NCBI RefSeq assembly: GCF_000834655.1
Contig: NZ_JXQQ01000084.1
Location: 62,001 to 126,000 of the forward strand
Source: Variovorax paradoxus
GTDB taxonomy: Bacteria; Pseudomonadota; Gammaproteobacteria; Burkholderiales; Burkholderiaceae_C
DNA length: 64,000 nt
Direction: 5' to 3'
Positions 34,301-42,631 of the stretch are shown in pieces; position 1 is the first letter of the stretch, and each line of letters opens with the position of its first letter. Below the pieces are notes generated by a model. It ran no database searches and was not told where the DNA came from. It saw only the letters and a list, made by a program, of their open reading frames with translations. A program made the translations under genes and the position numbers.

Positions 34301-37300
34301 CGATGCGCAACGGACCGATCACCTTGACCTGGTCTTCGGCGCCCGAAGCGGCGGAGAGGTCTTGCGCGACCTCTGCAGCTTCCGTGGCTTCCACTGCTTC
34401 CAAGACGTCGGCGGCTTCCACGGTTTCGATCACTTCGACGGCTTCCACCGTCTCGACAACCTCGGGTGCCGCGACAGGCTGCGGCGTCTCTTCTTCGGCC
34501 ACGACGGCCGGCGGCTCGGCGGGCACTTCGACCGGGGCGGCAACCTCTGCCACGGGTTCGGGCGCCGGCTGCGCCTCGGGCTCGGCAATCGGCTCCAGCT
34601 CGGGCAGCGCCTCCAGCGGAGGCAGTTCCATGTCGTTGGCCTTGGGCTCGTTCGCCGGCACGGGCAGCGGCTCGGGGTCCCAGGCGAAATCGGGCAGCGC
34701 GGTGGCGGTCGGCACGGTGGCCTCGATGCCTGCCACGGGTTCCGGCTCCGCAGCAGCAACGGCGGGGGCAGCGGGCGCCTGCGTCTTCGAAGGCGCCAGG
34801 AAATCGAATTCCTCGCCGGCCGGCAGCGCCTGCAGCGGCGCGGGCGACGTGGGCTGCTTGTCGAAATCGATGAAGTCGGTGGACGTGAAATCGTCGTCGG
34901 CGTCCGAGGCTGCGGGCTTCTGCGGCTCTTCGAGCGCGGGGAGTTCGAAGACCGGCTCGGGTGCAGTCCGCGCCGGAGGGTCCGGCAGGAACGACAGGTC
35001 GGGCAGCGGCGGCAGCTCGGGTTCGGCGGCGATGTGGCGGGCGGCCACGGCCAATTGCTCGGCATCGGCCACGCGCACCGGCGGCGGCACGGGCTCGCCG
35101 GCCATCAGCGCATCGGCTACGCGGCTGAACGGGCCGGCCTGCCAGGAATGGGATTCGCCCGAGGCGATGGCTTCGACCCACTGGCCGAAATCGCGCAGCG
35201 TGCGCTCGGTGGCGGACAGCATCTCCGGCGTGGCGGGACGCTGGTCGGCCAGCCAGGTGTTGAGCACCTGCTCGAGCGACCAGGCGGCATCGCCGAAGTC
35301 GGTGAGGCCGACCATGCGCGAGCTGCCCTTGAGCGTGTGGAACGCGCGGCGCAGGATGGTGAGTTCTTCGACGTCGTCCGGATGGCTGCCCAGTTCGGTG
35401 ATGGCGGCCAGGCCGTTGTGCACCACCTCGCGGGCTTCGTCCAGGAAGATGTTCTGCAGGTCGTCTTCTTCGAGCTCGGTGACCTCGGTGTCGGGCAGCG
35501 CGCCCGGTCCGGTGATCTTGGAGGTCCAGCTCTCGGCCTTGCGGCTGAATTCCTCGAGCGGCGTCGGCTTGGTCTTCCGGGCGGGCGCGGCGAGCGCGGC
35601 GAGCTTGGAGGCGATCTGCGCGTCGACTTCCTCGATGCTGAGCACGGGCTCGGCCACGGGCGCGGCGGCTGCGCCTTCGGTGCTGTCGACGGCCTGGCGG
35701 CCCATGAGCGGCTTGAGCTCGCCGGCTTCGGCGTCGAACACGAACAGGCGCTTGGCCAGCGCGGGCTGGTAGCCCAGCATGTCGATCAGGAAGCCCAGCG
35801 CGCCCAGGTTGTTGCCCAGGGCGTCGAAGCCGGCCATTTCCTCGGCGGGCGAGGTGCTGACCAGCATGGCCTCGACGTCTTCGCGCATGCGCTGCACGGT
35901 GAGCGCGGCCTGATCGAGGCCGAGCACGGAGAACACGCCGCGCATCTGCATGAGCTGCGTCGGCACGGTGCGCAGCAGGCCCTTTTCGGCGGGGCGGCGG
36001 AAATACTGGTCGAGCGACTTCTCGAGTTCGCTCAGGTGGCTGCGCAGCTCGTCGACCACGGTGCCCATGGTCTGGCGGTCGCTCACGCGGCGGTACAGGT
36101 CTTCCATCCACGGCTCGAGCGGCTCGGAATGGCCGCCCGCGCGCACGCGTTCGATGCGGCCCGCCAGCTGCAGGGTGCGGGAGGTGAGTTGCGGGTCGCT
36201 CGGGTCGAGGTCTTCGAGCGCGGCTTCCAGGTACAGCACCGAGGTGGCGACTTCCATCGCCAGTTCGGTATCGGGCGGCTGGCCCGACCTGACCGAGGCG
36301 TCGACGGCATGCGTCAGCGCATCGACCATCGGCAGGCTCGGCGGGTGCAGCTTCTGCAGCGATTCGCCCAGCTGCGCGAAGGTGTCGGCCACCTGGCGGG
36401 TGCGGGTGATGTCGCCGCCCGAGAGCGCCGACCACATTTCCTTGGCGGTCTCGATGCGCTTGCGGGCCTGCGCGAGCACCAGCGGATCGAAGCGGCCGAA
36501 CTGCTCGACGGTGTAGTCGACGTGCTGCTCGTGGGCCACGCCCCAGGCGCTGCGCACGGTGCGGAGCGTCGCGGCCTCGTCGCGGGCGGTGGGTACGGCC
36601 TGCGCACAGAAGAAGAGAAGGTCCTGGCCGAGGCGGTCGGACACCAGGCTGTCGCCGCGCGCGAGCGTCGCGTATTGCAGCAGCACGCGGGTGGCCGCGC
36701 GCTTCACATACGCGTCGGCGGGAATGAGGCCCAGCGACAGCGCTTCGAAGAAGCCCGCGGCCAGGGTCCAGAAGCTGGCGACGCGGGGCAGCAGCGCGCC
36801 GCGTCCGAGCCCCAGGCACAAGCCCTGCAGGCGCTGGGCGGCCTGCATGTCGCCGGCCTTGACCAGCTGCAGCACTTCGCGGTCGAGCCGCGAGCGCACG
36901 GCCGGGTCGTAGGCGACGGCGGCCTGCGTGAGCGCGGGCTTGACCTCGACCCAGCGCCAGGCGGTGCTCCAGAGGTCGGCCGGATGGACGCGTTCGTTGC
37001 CGCCCAGTTCCAGCACGTCGCGGTATTGGGGAAAGAGCGCCACCGACGACACGGGCTTGCCGGCCAGCAGCGCGGTCAGGAAGTCGGTGACGGCGAAGCC
37101 GGCACGCTCGATCTTCAGGACGGCGCTTTCGGTGCAGCGCTGCGGTTCGGCAATGAAGCCTTGCACCGCGAATTCGATGGCGCCGAGCACCAGCGCGGGC
37201 GAGGAATGCCCGACCATCTGCAGCGCGCCGACGGCCTGGTGCAGTTGCTGGCGGGCCATTTGCAGCGGGCCGCTCTCGGGCTCGGTTGCACCGCCCACGT

Positions 37301-37442
37301 CGCGCACGAAGCGCCGCAACGACTTGCCCACACCGTCGAGGGATTTCTGGATTTCTCCCAGCACCCAGGCCAGCGGCCCGAGGTCTTCGGTGGCCGGCAG
37401 GTTGCCGGCGATGGGGGCCGTGGCAGGGGTTTGAATCGACAC
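31392..37442 (-). CDS. chpA: giant CheA-type hybrid kinase of the pilus chemotaxis system
   Basis: A protein of about 2016 aa (ChpA/PilL type) controlling twitching motility. Order: N-terminal scaffold (DLGPLAWVLGEIQKSLDGVG); a histidine-phosphotransfer site HTLKGSSRMVGL near 700; an Ala/Pro/Glu-rich linker near 790-1050; degenerate or active Hpt sites HSLAGSSATVGF near 1090 and HTLKGSARLAG near 1255; dimer and HATPase parts with LLRNCVAHGIED near 1585; CheW-like part; and a C-terminal receiver (VVDDSITVRRVTQRLL; D in VVLSDIEMPRMDG near 1940). GTG 37442 is chosen by comparison with relatives; ATG 37505 is possible but lies beside a repeat. Last gene of the pil unit. Confidence 0.93.
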   Translation of the reverse strand: MSIQTPATAPIAGNLPATEDLGPLAWVLGEIQKSLDGVGKSLRRFVRDVGGATEPESGPLQMARQQLHQAVGALQMVGHSSPALVLGAIEFAVQGFIAEPQRCTESAVLKIERAGFAVTDFLTALLAGKPVSSVALFPQYRDVLELGGNERVHPADLWSTAWRWVEVKPALTQAAVAYDPAVRSRLDREVLQLVKAGDMQAAQRLQGLCLGLGRGALLPRVASFWTLAAGFFEALSLGLIPADAYVKRAATRVLLQYATLARGDSLVSDRLGQDLLFFCAQAVPTARDEAATLRTVRSAWGVAHEQHVDYTVEQFGRFDPLVLAQARKRIETAKEMWSALSGGDITRTRQVADTFAQLGESLQKLHPPSLPMVDALTHAVDASVRSGQPPDTELAMEVATSVLYLEAALEDLDPSDPQLTSRTLQLAGRIERVRAGGHSEPLEPWMEDLYRRVSDRQTMGTVVDELRSHLSELEKSLDQYFRRPAEKGLLRTVPTQLMQMRGVFSVLGLDQAALTVQRMREDVEAMLVSTSPAEEMAGFDALGNNLGALGFLIDMLGYQPALAKRLFVFDAEAGELKPLMGRQAVDSTEGAAAAPVAEPVLSIEEVDAQIASKLAALAAPARKTKPTPLEEFSRKAESWTSKITGPGALPDTEVTELEEDDLQNIFLDEAREVVHNGLAAITELGSHPDDVEELTILRRAFHTLKGSSRMVGLTDFGDAAWSLEQVLNTWLADQRPATPEMLSATERTLRDFGQWVEAIASGESHSWQAGPFSRVADALMAGEPVPPPVRVADAEQLAVAARHIAAEPELPPLPDLSFLPDPPARTAPEPVFELPALEEPQKPAASDADDDFTSTDFIDFDKQPTSPAPLQALPAGEEFDFLAPSKTQAPAAPAVAAAEPEPVAGIEATVPTATALPDFAWDPEPLPVPANEPKANDMELPPLEALPELEPIAEPEAQPAPEPVAEVAAPVEVPAEPPAVVAEEETPQPVAAPEVVETVEAVEVIETVEAADVLEAVEATEAAEVAQDLSAASGAEDQVKVIGPLRIGIALYNVYLNEADEWSRQLATDVGEWALESHERLPDSTIALAHSLAGSSATVGFHSLSGMARLLESALQHLQMQGSGTREQGVVLVAAADELRRLLHQFAVGFLRDPAEGTLQALRDIAAAPMPLEAAVRSEVRPFQQVVSSSDGMADVALDDSEDAIDLADAVDVDLFPIFEEEAADLLPQLGEALRQWSHHPDDSAPRASVLRTLHTLKGSARLAGAMRLGERAHRMESEIEILGSQGAERADIEKLLARLDALQATFDALRAADDATQVEMAQAVAAATAPSPAIAVVQVASETGVPANDEDAAPVADAQEEAAGPAVTMLQPRPAHALLAPLRAASGQAVRIRTQLLDRLVAQTGEVIITRSRLEAELGQLRGSLSDLTGNLDRLRQQLRDIEVQAESQMQSRLAQAKDSQQSFDPLEFDRFTRVQELTRMMAESVNDVATVQRTLQKTVQATEDDLSVQARQTRELQRGLLRTRMVEFEGISDRLYRVVRQASKDTGKQVRLDIVGGSIEMDRGVLDRMTPAFEHLLRNCVAHGIEDAAAREKAGKDASGLIVIDLHHEGNDVSVSFRDDGAGLDQKRIAERARALGLLAGDQELTPEEATELIFKPGFSTAGQVSELAGRGIGMDVVRAQISALGGRIETHSTAGQGTTFKLVLPLTTAVTHVVMLRAGEVSIGVPSNLVELVQRVGGTDLEAAYLHNSHPFGSEQVPFYWAGALLQASTRSEHAGAKNNTLVIVRSAAQRVALHVDEVLGNQEVVVKNLGPQLARLPGLAGISVLASGAVALIYNPVALAAVHGDQARQRQAAALAVPAHAASATADQDAPQVPMPVLAPVAPQVPLVLVVDDSITVRRVTQRLLQREGYRVSLAADGLQALERLQQERPSVVLSDIEMPRMDGFDLARNIRADAALAELPIIMITSRIAEKHRDYARTLGVNHYLGKPYSEEELLRLVRAYTTESTLAAAA

Positions 37443-37528
37443 GTTGGTTGCTCGCCGTTCTTGATCTATCAGTTTTTCAATGGGCGCCACGCGCCCCGAA
37501 TGCATACAGCCGTCGCCGTCACTTCAAG

Positions 37529-37622
37529 GCACACCGCGGAACCGGCCTGGCCGGGCCGCGGGTGTCGCCCCCGCAAGAGGGTTGCCGAAGCGGCATGAAG
37601 TGCGCAAAGGCTGGGGGAGAGC
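37529..37622 (-). repeat. stop-linked intergenic repeat, copy 4
   Basis: Starts 4 nt after the pilJ stop in the standard orientation. The block reads CACTTCATGCCGCTTCGGCA and the first hairpin is weakened (CCCTCTTGCGGGGG); the CCGGCCAGGCCGG hairpin stays paired. It separates pilJ from chpA. Confidence 0.78.
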
Positions 37623-37626
37623 TTCA

Positions 37627-39945
37627 TCAGGCAATCTTGAAACGGGCTACCGAGCGACGCAGTTCTTCGGCCATCTGCGACAGTTCGCGCACCTGCTGGG
37701 CCGTGGTACGCGTACCTTCTCCGGTCTGCTCGGTCACCGCAAAAATGTGCTGGATGTTCGCTGCCACCACGTTGGCCGAATCGGCTTCGCGGGAGGCGGA
37801 CTGCGAGATCTGCTCGATCAGCTCGGCGAGGCGGCGGGACACGCGGTCAATCTCGGTCAGCGCGGTACCCGCGTTGTCGGACAGCTTCGCCCCTTCGACC
37901 ACACCCTGCGTGGAGCGCTCCATGGCGCCCACGGCATCCTGGGTGTCGGTCTGAATCGCCTTCACCAGCGCCGAAATCTGGCGCGTGGCGTCTGCGGAGC
38001 GTTCGGCCAGTCGCTGAACTTCTTCCGCCACCACCGAGAAGCCTCGACCGGCTTCACCGGCCGATGCGGCTTGAATGGCGGCGTTCAGGGCCAGCACGTT
38101 CGTCTGTTCGGTAATGTCCGAGATCAGCTCGGTGATTTCGCCAATTTCCTGTGACGACTCGCCCAGGCGCTTGATCCGCTTGGAGGTTTCCTGGATCTGG
38201 TCGCGGATGGAGTTCATACCGCCGATGGCGTTCTGCACGGCCTGCAGGCCCGACGATGCGGCTTGCAGCGACTGGCGCGCCACCGTGGCGGACTCTTGCG
38301 CTTGCGAGGACACGCCGTTGATTCGCTCGGCCATGGTCAGCACCGACTGGCCGGTTTCGCGAATTTCGCGCAGCTGTTCGGTCGAGGCGGCGAGCAGTTC
38401 GGTCGAGGTGTTTTCCACCTGCGACGTCGTCTGCGCCACGCGGGTTGCCGTGTTCTGCACGTTGCCCACCAGCAAACGCAGTTCTTCCACCGTGTAGTTC
38501 ACCGAGTCGGCGATGGCGCCGGTGATGTCCTCGGTCACGGTTGCTTCCTGCGTCAGGTCGCCTTCGGCCACTGTCTGCAGTTCGTTCATCAGCCGAAGAA
38601 TGGCGGCCTGGTTGGCGTTGTTGATGCGGCCGGCTTCTTCCGAAGTCTGCTCGGCAGCCAGACGCTCGCGTTCGGCGTTGGCGGCACGTTCGCGGCCTTC
38701 GCGCACCTGTACGAAACCGATGGCGCCGGCCAGTGCCAAGGCAGCCAGCGACAGCACGAACAGCAAGACGATCGTTCCGGCGCCCAGACCCGTGCGGGCC
38801 GAGAGCTTGTCCTGCAGGTCGCCCAGCGACTTACGCAGCGGTTCGCTGTCGGTCAGGATGGACGCCTGCGCTTCGCGCGCCGCCACCAGACCCTGCAGGT
38901 TGCCCAGAATGGCGGAGGCCTGCGTGCGCATCTGTTCGTAGGTCTTCAGGATGGCTTCGAGCTGCTGGCGCGTCTGCGGGTCCTTCGAGCCGGGGAAGCG
39001 CTGCTGCGCGTTGCCGTCCAGCAGGCCGCGGGTGGTTTCCTGGAAGGTGTTCAGGTCCTTGCCCAGCAGGAACACGGCGTCGGGGTTCACACCCTCGACC
39101 GTGAAGAACTCGTTGGTCGACTTGCCGATGCGCTGCGTCAGCATCACGAGCTGGCCGGCGGCCGAGATCTCGGGCAGCGTGGCGTTCTGCTGCATCTTCA
39201 GCGAAGCGACGGTTTCCGTCATTTCGAGCAGCGTGGACGACTGCTGGTTGATGTCGCGCAGAGCGGCACCCACCTGGGTCAGGATCTGGCGCTGGGCCAG
39301 CACGGCCTTGGCGCTGGTGTCGGCACGTGCAACGAGAGGATTGATCTTGTTCATCTCCTCGTCGTACTGGTTGCCCACGCGCTCCAGACGCAGTGCGTCG
39401 TCGCCGTTGGTCAGGCCCGCAACGCGGCGCGAGAGGTCGTCCGCGCTGTCCTTCACTTCGACGAACGCCGAGGCGCTGCCGACGAGGGCCTGGGAGATCG
39501 ACTTGGCCAGACGCTGCGACTGCATCAGCGACTGGCCGGTGGCCGCCACCTGCTGGGCGAGGCGTTCCGCGCGGAGAATGGCGGAGCCGGCCACCAGGAG
39601 CAGCAGCAACACCACGACCGCCAGCATGATCGCCAGGATCCGCTGTTGCCGGGCCGGGTTGGAACCCGTTCGCCCGGCGGGCGGGACGGCTTCGAGGGCC
39701 GCCGCGTCGAGCGCATCGGGCGTCTGGCCGTCGGCCAGGCCTTCGACGTCGCCGAAGCCGGTGGGCGCGGGCGAAACGGGGGACGAGCTTTCGCCCTTCC
39801 TCGCCAGGCGCACGGTTTTCTCGTCCGGAACCTGAACCGTATCGACATCGTCGAGCGATATCGAACCGGAGCCGTCGACGCGGGCCTTGTCGTTCCCGTT
39901 GCTCACGGGCAGTAATTTCTTGAACTTGTCGGCGATCGAGCTCAC
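37627..39945 (-). CDS. pilJ: pilus chemotaxis receptor
   Basis: A 772-aa methyl-accepting chemotaxis protein. A long cytoplasmic N-terminal tail (1-100) precedes TM1 (about 103-124). Then come a periplasmic helical region holding two related PilJ-type repeats, TM2 (about 385-409), HAMP-like linker, and the signalling hairpin with LISDITEQTNVLALNAAIQA and EAGRGFSVVAEEVQRLAERS (about 605-650). The 100-residue N-terminal extension is longer than Pseudomonas PilJ. It signals to ChpA through PilI. Confidence 0.93.
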   Translation of the reverse strand: MSSIADKFKKLLPVSNGNDKARVDGSGSISLDDVDTVQVPDEKTVRLARKGESSSPVSPAPTGFGDVEGLADGQTPDALDAAALEAVPPAGRTGSNPARQQRILAIMLAVVVLLLLLVAGSAILRAERLAQQVAATGQSLMQSQRLAKSISQALVGSASAFVEVKDSADDLSRRVAGLTNGDDALRLERVGNQYDEEMNKINPLVARADTSAKAVLAQRQILTQVGAALRDINQQSSTLLEMTETVASLKMQQNATLPEISAAGQLVMLTQRIGKSTNEFFTVEGVNPDAVFLLGKDLNTFQETTRGLLDGNAQQRFPGSKDPQTRQQLEAILKTYEQMRTQASAILGNLQGLVAAREAQASILTDSEPLRKSLGDLQDKLSARTGLGAGTIVLLFVLSLAALALAGAIGFVQVREGRERAANAERERLAAEQTSEEAGRINNANQAAILRLMNELQTVAEGDLTQEATVTEDITGAIADSVNYTVEELRLLVGNVQNTATRVAQTTSQVENTSTELLAASTEQLREIRETGQSVLTMAERINGVSSQAQESATVARQSLQAASSGLQAVQNAIGGMNSIRDQIQETSKRIKRLGESSQEIGEITELISDITEQTNVLALNAAIQAASAGEAGRGFSVVAEEVQRLAERSADATRQISALVKAIQTDTQDAVGAMERSTQGVVEGAKLSDNAGTALTEIDRVSRRLAELIEQISQSASREADSANVVAANIQHIFAVTEQTGEGTRTTAQQVRELSQMAEELRRSVARFKIA

Positions 39946-39987
39946 GGTCGGTCCTTCAGGTGGTTGCCAGTGCTGCGTGCCAAGGCA

Positions 39988-40521
39988 CTACGCACCAATA
40001 CTCAAAAACTGGGGTTGCTGCGAAAGCGCTTGCAGGTTGACTTCCTGCCAGCGCTCTCCTGCTGCGTCGGTATACAGATGCCCATGCCACGCAGGTGCTT
40101 CTGCGCCCGGAGCCTCGGAGGCCGTGAAGGCCTCCGCGCCCCGCAACCCCGCCAGTCGGTCGACCAGCAATGCGCAGTTGACTTCGAGCAGCTCGTTGAA
40201 TGCAACGAGCCGCGATTGCATGCGCGCGGCCTCGGTGGTGGCCTGCGTGCCCGGCCCGCCCGTGGCGAAACCCGACAGGTGGACCACGCCGTAGAGGCCG
40301 CCGCGCAGATTGGCGACGCCGAGGAACCACGGCTCCGTGTAGGGCACGGGCTGTGGCGGCGTCCAGGGAAAGATTTCGCCGGCGTGTCCCAGCGGGAAGA
40401 GGTACTTGCCCTCGCCCGCCTCGACGGCAAGCCACGTCGCGGCCACGCCTGTCGTGCGCGCAGCCTGCAGACGGCTTGCTAGCCGGGACTGGAAGGCTCT
40501 CAGTGCGTCGCGATTCGCCAT
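39988..40521 (-). CDS. pilI: CheW-like coupling protein of the pilus system
   Basis: A 177-aa CheW-domain protein: AATWLAVEAGEGKYLFPLGH, WFLGVANLRGGLYGVVHLS and VNCALLVDRLAGLR. It couples PilJ to the ChpA kinase. It lies between pilH (19 bp upstream) and pilJ (42 bp downstream). Confidence 0.9.
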   Translation of the reverse strand: MANRDALRAFQSRLASRLQAARTTGVAATWLAVEAGEGKYLFPLGHAGEIFPWTPPQPVPYTEPWFLGVANLRGGLYGVVHLSGFATGGPGTQATTEAARMQSRLVAFNELLEVNCALLVDRLAGLRGAEAFTASEAPGAEAPAWHGHLYTDAAGERWQEVNLQALSQQPQFLSIGA

Positions 40522-40540
40522 GGACTCAGCCGACTGCTGC

Positions 40541-40906
40541 TCAGGCGAGCGCGCTGATCTTGGACATCAGATCCGCCGCGTTGACCGGCTTCACGATGTA
40601 GTCGCGTGCGCCCTGGCGCATGCCCCAGACGCGATCGGTTTCCTGGTTCTTGCTCGTGCACAGGATGATCGGGATGGCGGCGTACTTCGGGTCGCGGGCG
40701 ATGGCGCGGGTGAGCTGGAAGCCGTTCTGGCCGGGCATGACCACGTCCATGAGGATCAGGTCGGGTTGCTCTTCTTCCAGGCGGCGCATCGCGTCGTCGG
40801 CGTTTTCGGCCGTCTTCACGGCGAAGCCGTTCTTCTGGAGGAGGTCGGTCAAGAACACCAATTCAGTCTTGGAGTCGTCGACGACGAGGATTTTTCGAAT
40901 AGGCAT
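40541..40906 (-). CDS. pilH: CheY-like response regulator PilH
   Basis: A 121-aa single receiver domain. LVVDDSKTE (acid pocket), phospho-acceptor D in LILMDVVMPGQNG, T/S switch at ILCTSK, and K in IVKPV are present. In Pseudomonas PilH modulates retraction. Its ATG overlaps the pilG stop by 1 nt (TAATG), so the two are translationally coupled. Confidence 0.93.
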   Translation of the reverse strand: MPIRKILVVDDSKTELVFLTDLLQKNGFAVKTAENADDAMRRLEEEQPDLILMDVVMPGQNGFQLTRAIARDPKYAAIPIILCTSKNQETDRVWGMRQGARDYIVKPVNAADLMSKISALA

Positions 40907-41304
40907 TACTGCACTTCCTGTTGAACGATGCCAAACTGCTGCACGGCCTGCAGCAGTTGGTCTTTGGTGAAAGGCTTGGTCAGGTAGTCTTGCGACCCCA
41001 CCATGCGGCCGCGGGCCTTGTCGAATACACCGTCTTTCGAAGACAGCATGACGACCGGAACCTTGGAGAAATGAGCATTGCGCTTGATGATGGCGCAGGT
41101 CTGGTAGCCGTCGAGACGCGGCATGAGGATGTCGCAGAAAATCAGATGGGGCTTGTGGTCGTTAACCTTGGAGAGCGCATCGAAACCGTCTTCCGCCAGA
41201 AGAACCTCGTGCCCACCCTGCTTCAGAAAAATCTCGGCACTGCGCCGGATGGTGTTGCTGTCATCGATGACCAGCACCTTGTAACCTGATCCATTCGGGC
41301 CCAT
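40906..41304 (-). CDS. pilG: CheY-like response regulator PilG
   Basis: A 132-aa receiver: VLVIDDSNTIRRSAEIFL, phospho-acceptor D in IFCDILMPRLDG, VVMLSSKDG and YLTKPF. First gene of the pilGHIJ-chpA unit and target of the ChpA kinase. Follows rubA by 79 bp in the same direction. Confidence 0.93.
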   Translation of the reverse strand: MGPNGSGYKVLVIDDSNTIRRSAEIFLKQGGHEVLLAEDGFDALSKVNDHKPHLIFCDILMPRLDGYQTCAIIKRNAHFSKVPVVMLSSKDGVFDKARGRMVGSQDYLTKPFTKDQLLQAVQQFGIVQQEVQ

Positions 41305-41383
41305 TGCAAACGCTCCTGCTCATGAGACTTGGATGCCCGCCGCGCCGTACATCGACGCAGATCGCGTAGCCCTATGCCAATTT

Positions 41384-41554
41384 TCAGATTTCAACCATTT
41401 CGAAGTCTTCCTTGCGCGCACCGCACTCAGGACAGGTCCAGTTCATCGGAACATCGGCCCAGGCAGTGCCTGCCGCGATCCCGTCTTCCGGTACACCAAC
41501 CGCTTCGTCATAGATCCACCCACAAATCAGGCACATCCAAGTTTTCGTATTCAT
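41384..41554 (-). CDS. rubA: rubredoxin
   Basis: A 56-aa iron protein. Both CxxC knuckles are present, [14 protein letters not shown] near 8-21 and [14 protein letters not shown] near 39-52, with conserved W and D/E residues. It is an electron carrier, often for alkane hydroxylase or oxidative-stress enzymes. It has the standard length. Location before pilG is a known betaproteobacterial arrangement. Divergent from the thiD-like gene. Confidence 0.95.
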   Translation of the reverse strand: MNTKTWMCLICGWIYDEAVGVPEDGIAAGTAWADVPMNWTCPECGARKEDFEMVEI

Positions 41555-41665
41555 CGGAGCTTAAAGTCCTTGTTCATTAAATGCAACGAGTGTATCTATG
41601 CGTATCTCACTGGCGAGCTATAAACGTCGCGCCTATGCCACCATCCAGGAGATTCCGCCCGGCGT

Positions 41666-42628
41666 ATGACCATCTACTTACATCCAGCAGACAACGCCCG
41701 CAAACCGGGCGATCTTAACGACCCCTCGCAGGACGCCGAAGCGCTCGCCGAACGCGACCTCAATCCGCCCTGCGTGCTGGTCTTCAATGCCAGCGATCCG
41801 AGCGGAGCGGGAGGCCTGGGTGCCGATGCCCTCGCCATGGCGTCGGTGGGCGCACACATTCTCCCCGTGGTGACAGGCGCCTACGCCCGGGACACAGCCG
41901 AGATATTCGACCATTTCGCGTTCGACGAAGAGGCCATCGCCGAGCAGGCGCGCGCCATCCTGGAAGACGTCGAAGTGCAGCTGATCAAGGTCGGTTTCGT
42001 CGGCTCGCCCGACGCCCTCAGCACCATCGCCGAGACCGCTTCCGACTACCCTGACGTGCCCGTGGTGGCCTATATGCCCAACCTTTCCTGGTGGGATGAA
42101 AACCAGATCGAGGCCTATCTGGACGCTTTTCGCGAGCTTGTCTTGCCGCAGACCACAGTGTTGGTTGGAAACCACAGTACGCTGTGGCGGTGGCTCCTTC
42201 CGGACTGGAGCGGCGAGCGCCCGCCCGGCGCGCGCGACATCGCCAAGGCTGCCGGCGAGTTCGGCGTGCCCTACACGCTGGTAACAGGCATGGTGCTGCC
42301 CGACCAGTTCATCGACAACGTGCTGGCCTCGCCGCAGTCGGTGCTCGCCAACGAGAAGTACGAGCGGCTCGAGGCGGTCTTCGCCGGCGCGGGCGACACG
42401 CTCTCGGCCGCGCTGGCCGCCCTGCTCGCAAGCGGCACCGACCTGGTGGCCGCGACCAGCGAAGCCCTCGCCTACATGGACCGGTGCCTGGACGCGGGCT
42501 TCCGCCCCGGCATGGGCCACGTGCTGCCCGACCGCCTGTTCTGGGCCGAGCCCGAGGACGACGACGAAGACGACGACCCCGATGCACCGCAAGATTTCGC
42601 CCTGCCCCCTCACGACACCCGCCACTGA
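41666..42628 (+). CDS. thiD: divergent hydroxymethylpyrimidine (phosphate) kinase
   Basis: A 320-aa ribokinase-fold protein of the ThiD family for thiamine synthesis. FNASDPSGAGGLGADALAMA and GAHILPVVTGAYARDT match the ThiD N-terminus, and the anion-hole motif is AGAGDTLSAALAALL. The usual DPVM motif is replaced (VAYMPNLSWWDEN) and there are an extra N-terminal 35 residues and an acidic C-terminal tail (EPEDDDEDDDPD). So the fold is sure, while HMP-P activity is less so. 3 nt before hemL. Confidence 0.8.
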   Translation: MTIYLHPADNARKPGDLNDPSQDAEALAERDLNPPCVLVFNASDPSGAGGLGADALAMASVGAHILPVVTGAYARDTAEIFDHFAFDEEAIAEQARAILEDVEVQLIKVGFVGSPDALSTIAETASDYPDVPVVAYMPNLSWWDENQIEAYLDAFRELVLPQTTVLVGNHSTLWRWLLPDWSGERPPGARDIAKAAGEFGVPYTLVTGMVLPDQFIDNVLASPQSVLANEKYERLEAVFAGAGDTLSAALAALLASGTDLVAATSEALAYMDRCLDAGFRPGMGHVLPDRLFWAEPEDDDEDDDPDAPQDFALPPHDTRH

Positions 42629-42631
42629 TCG

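Noticed and set aside
31371-37598. A 2075-codon open frame on the + strand opposite chpA
   Set aside because: Antisense shadow created by GC-rich third positions; the minus strand carries clear Hpt, HATPase and receiver motifs.
41555-41665. TPP riboswitch before the thiD-like gene
   Set aside because: No THI-box-like conserved core could be found in the 111-bp gap.
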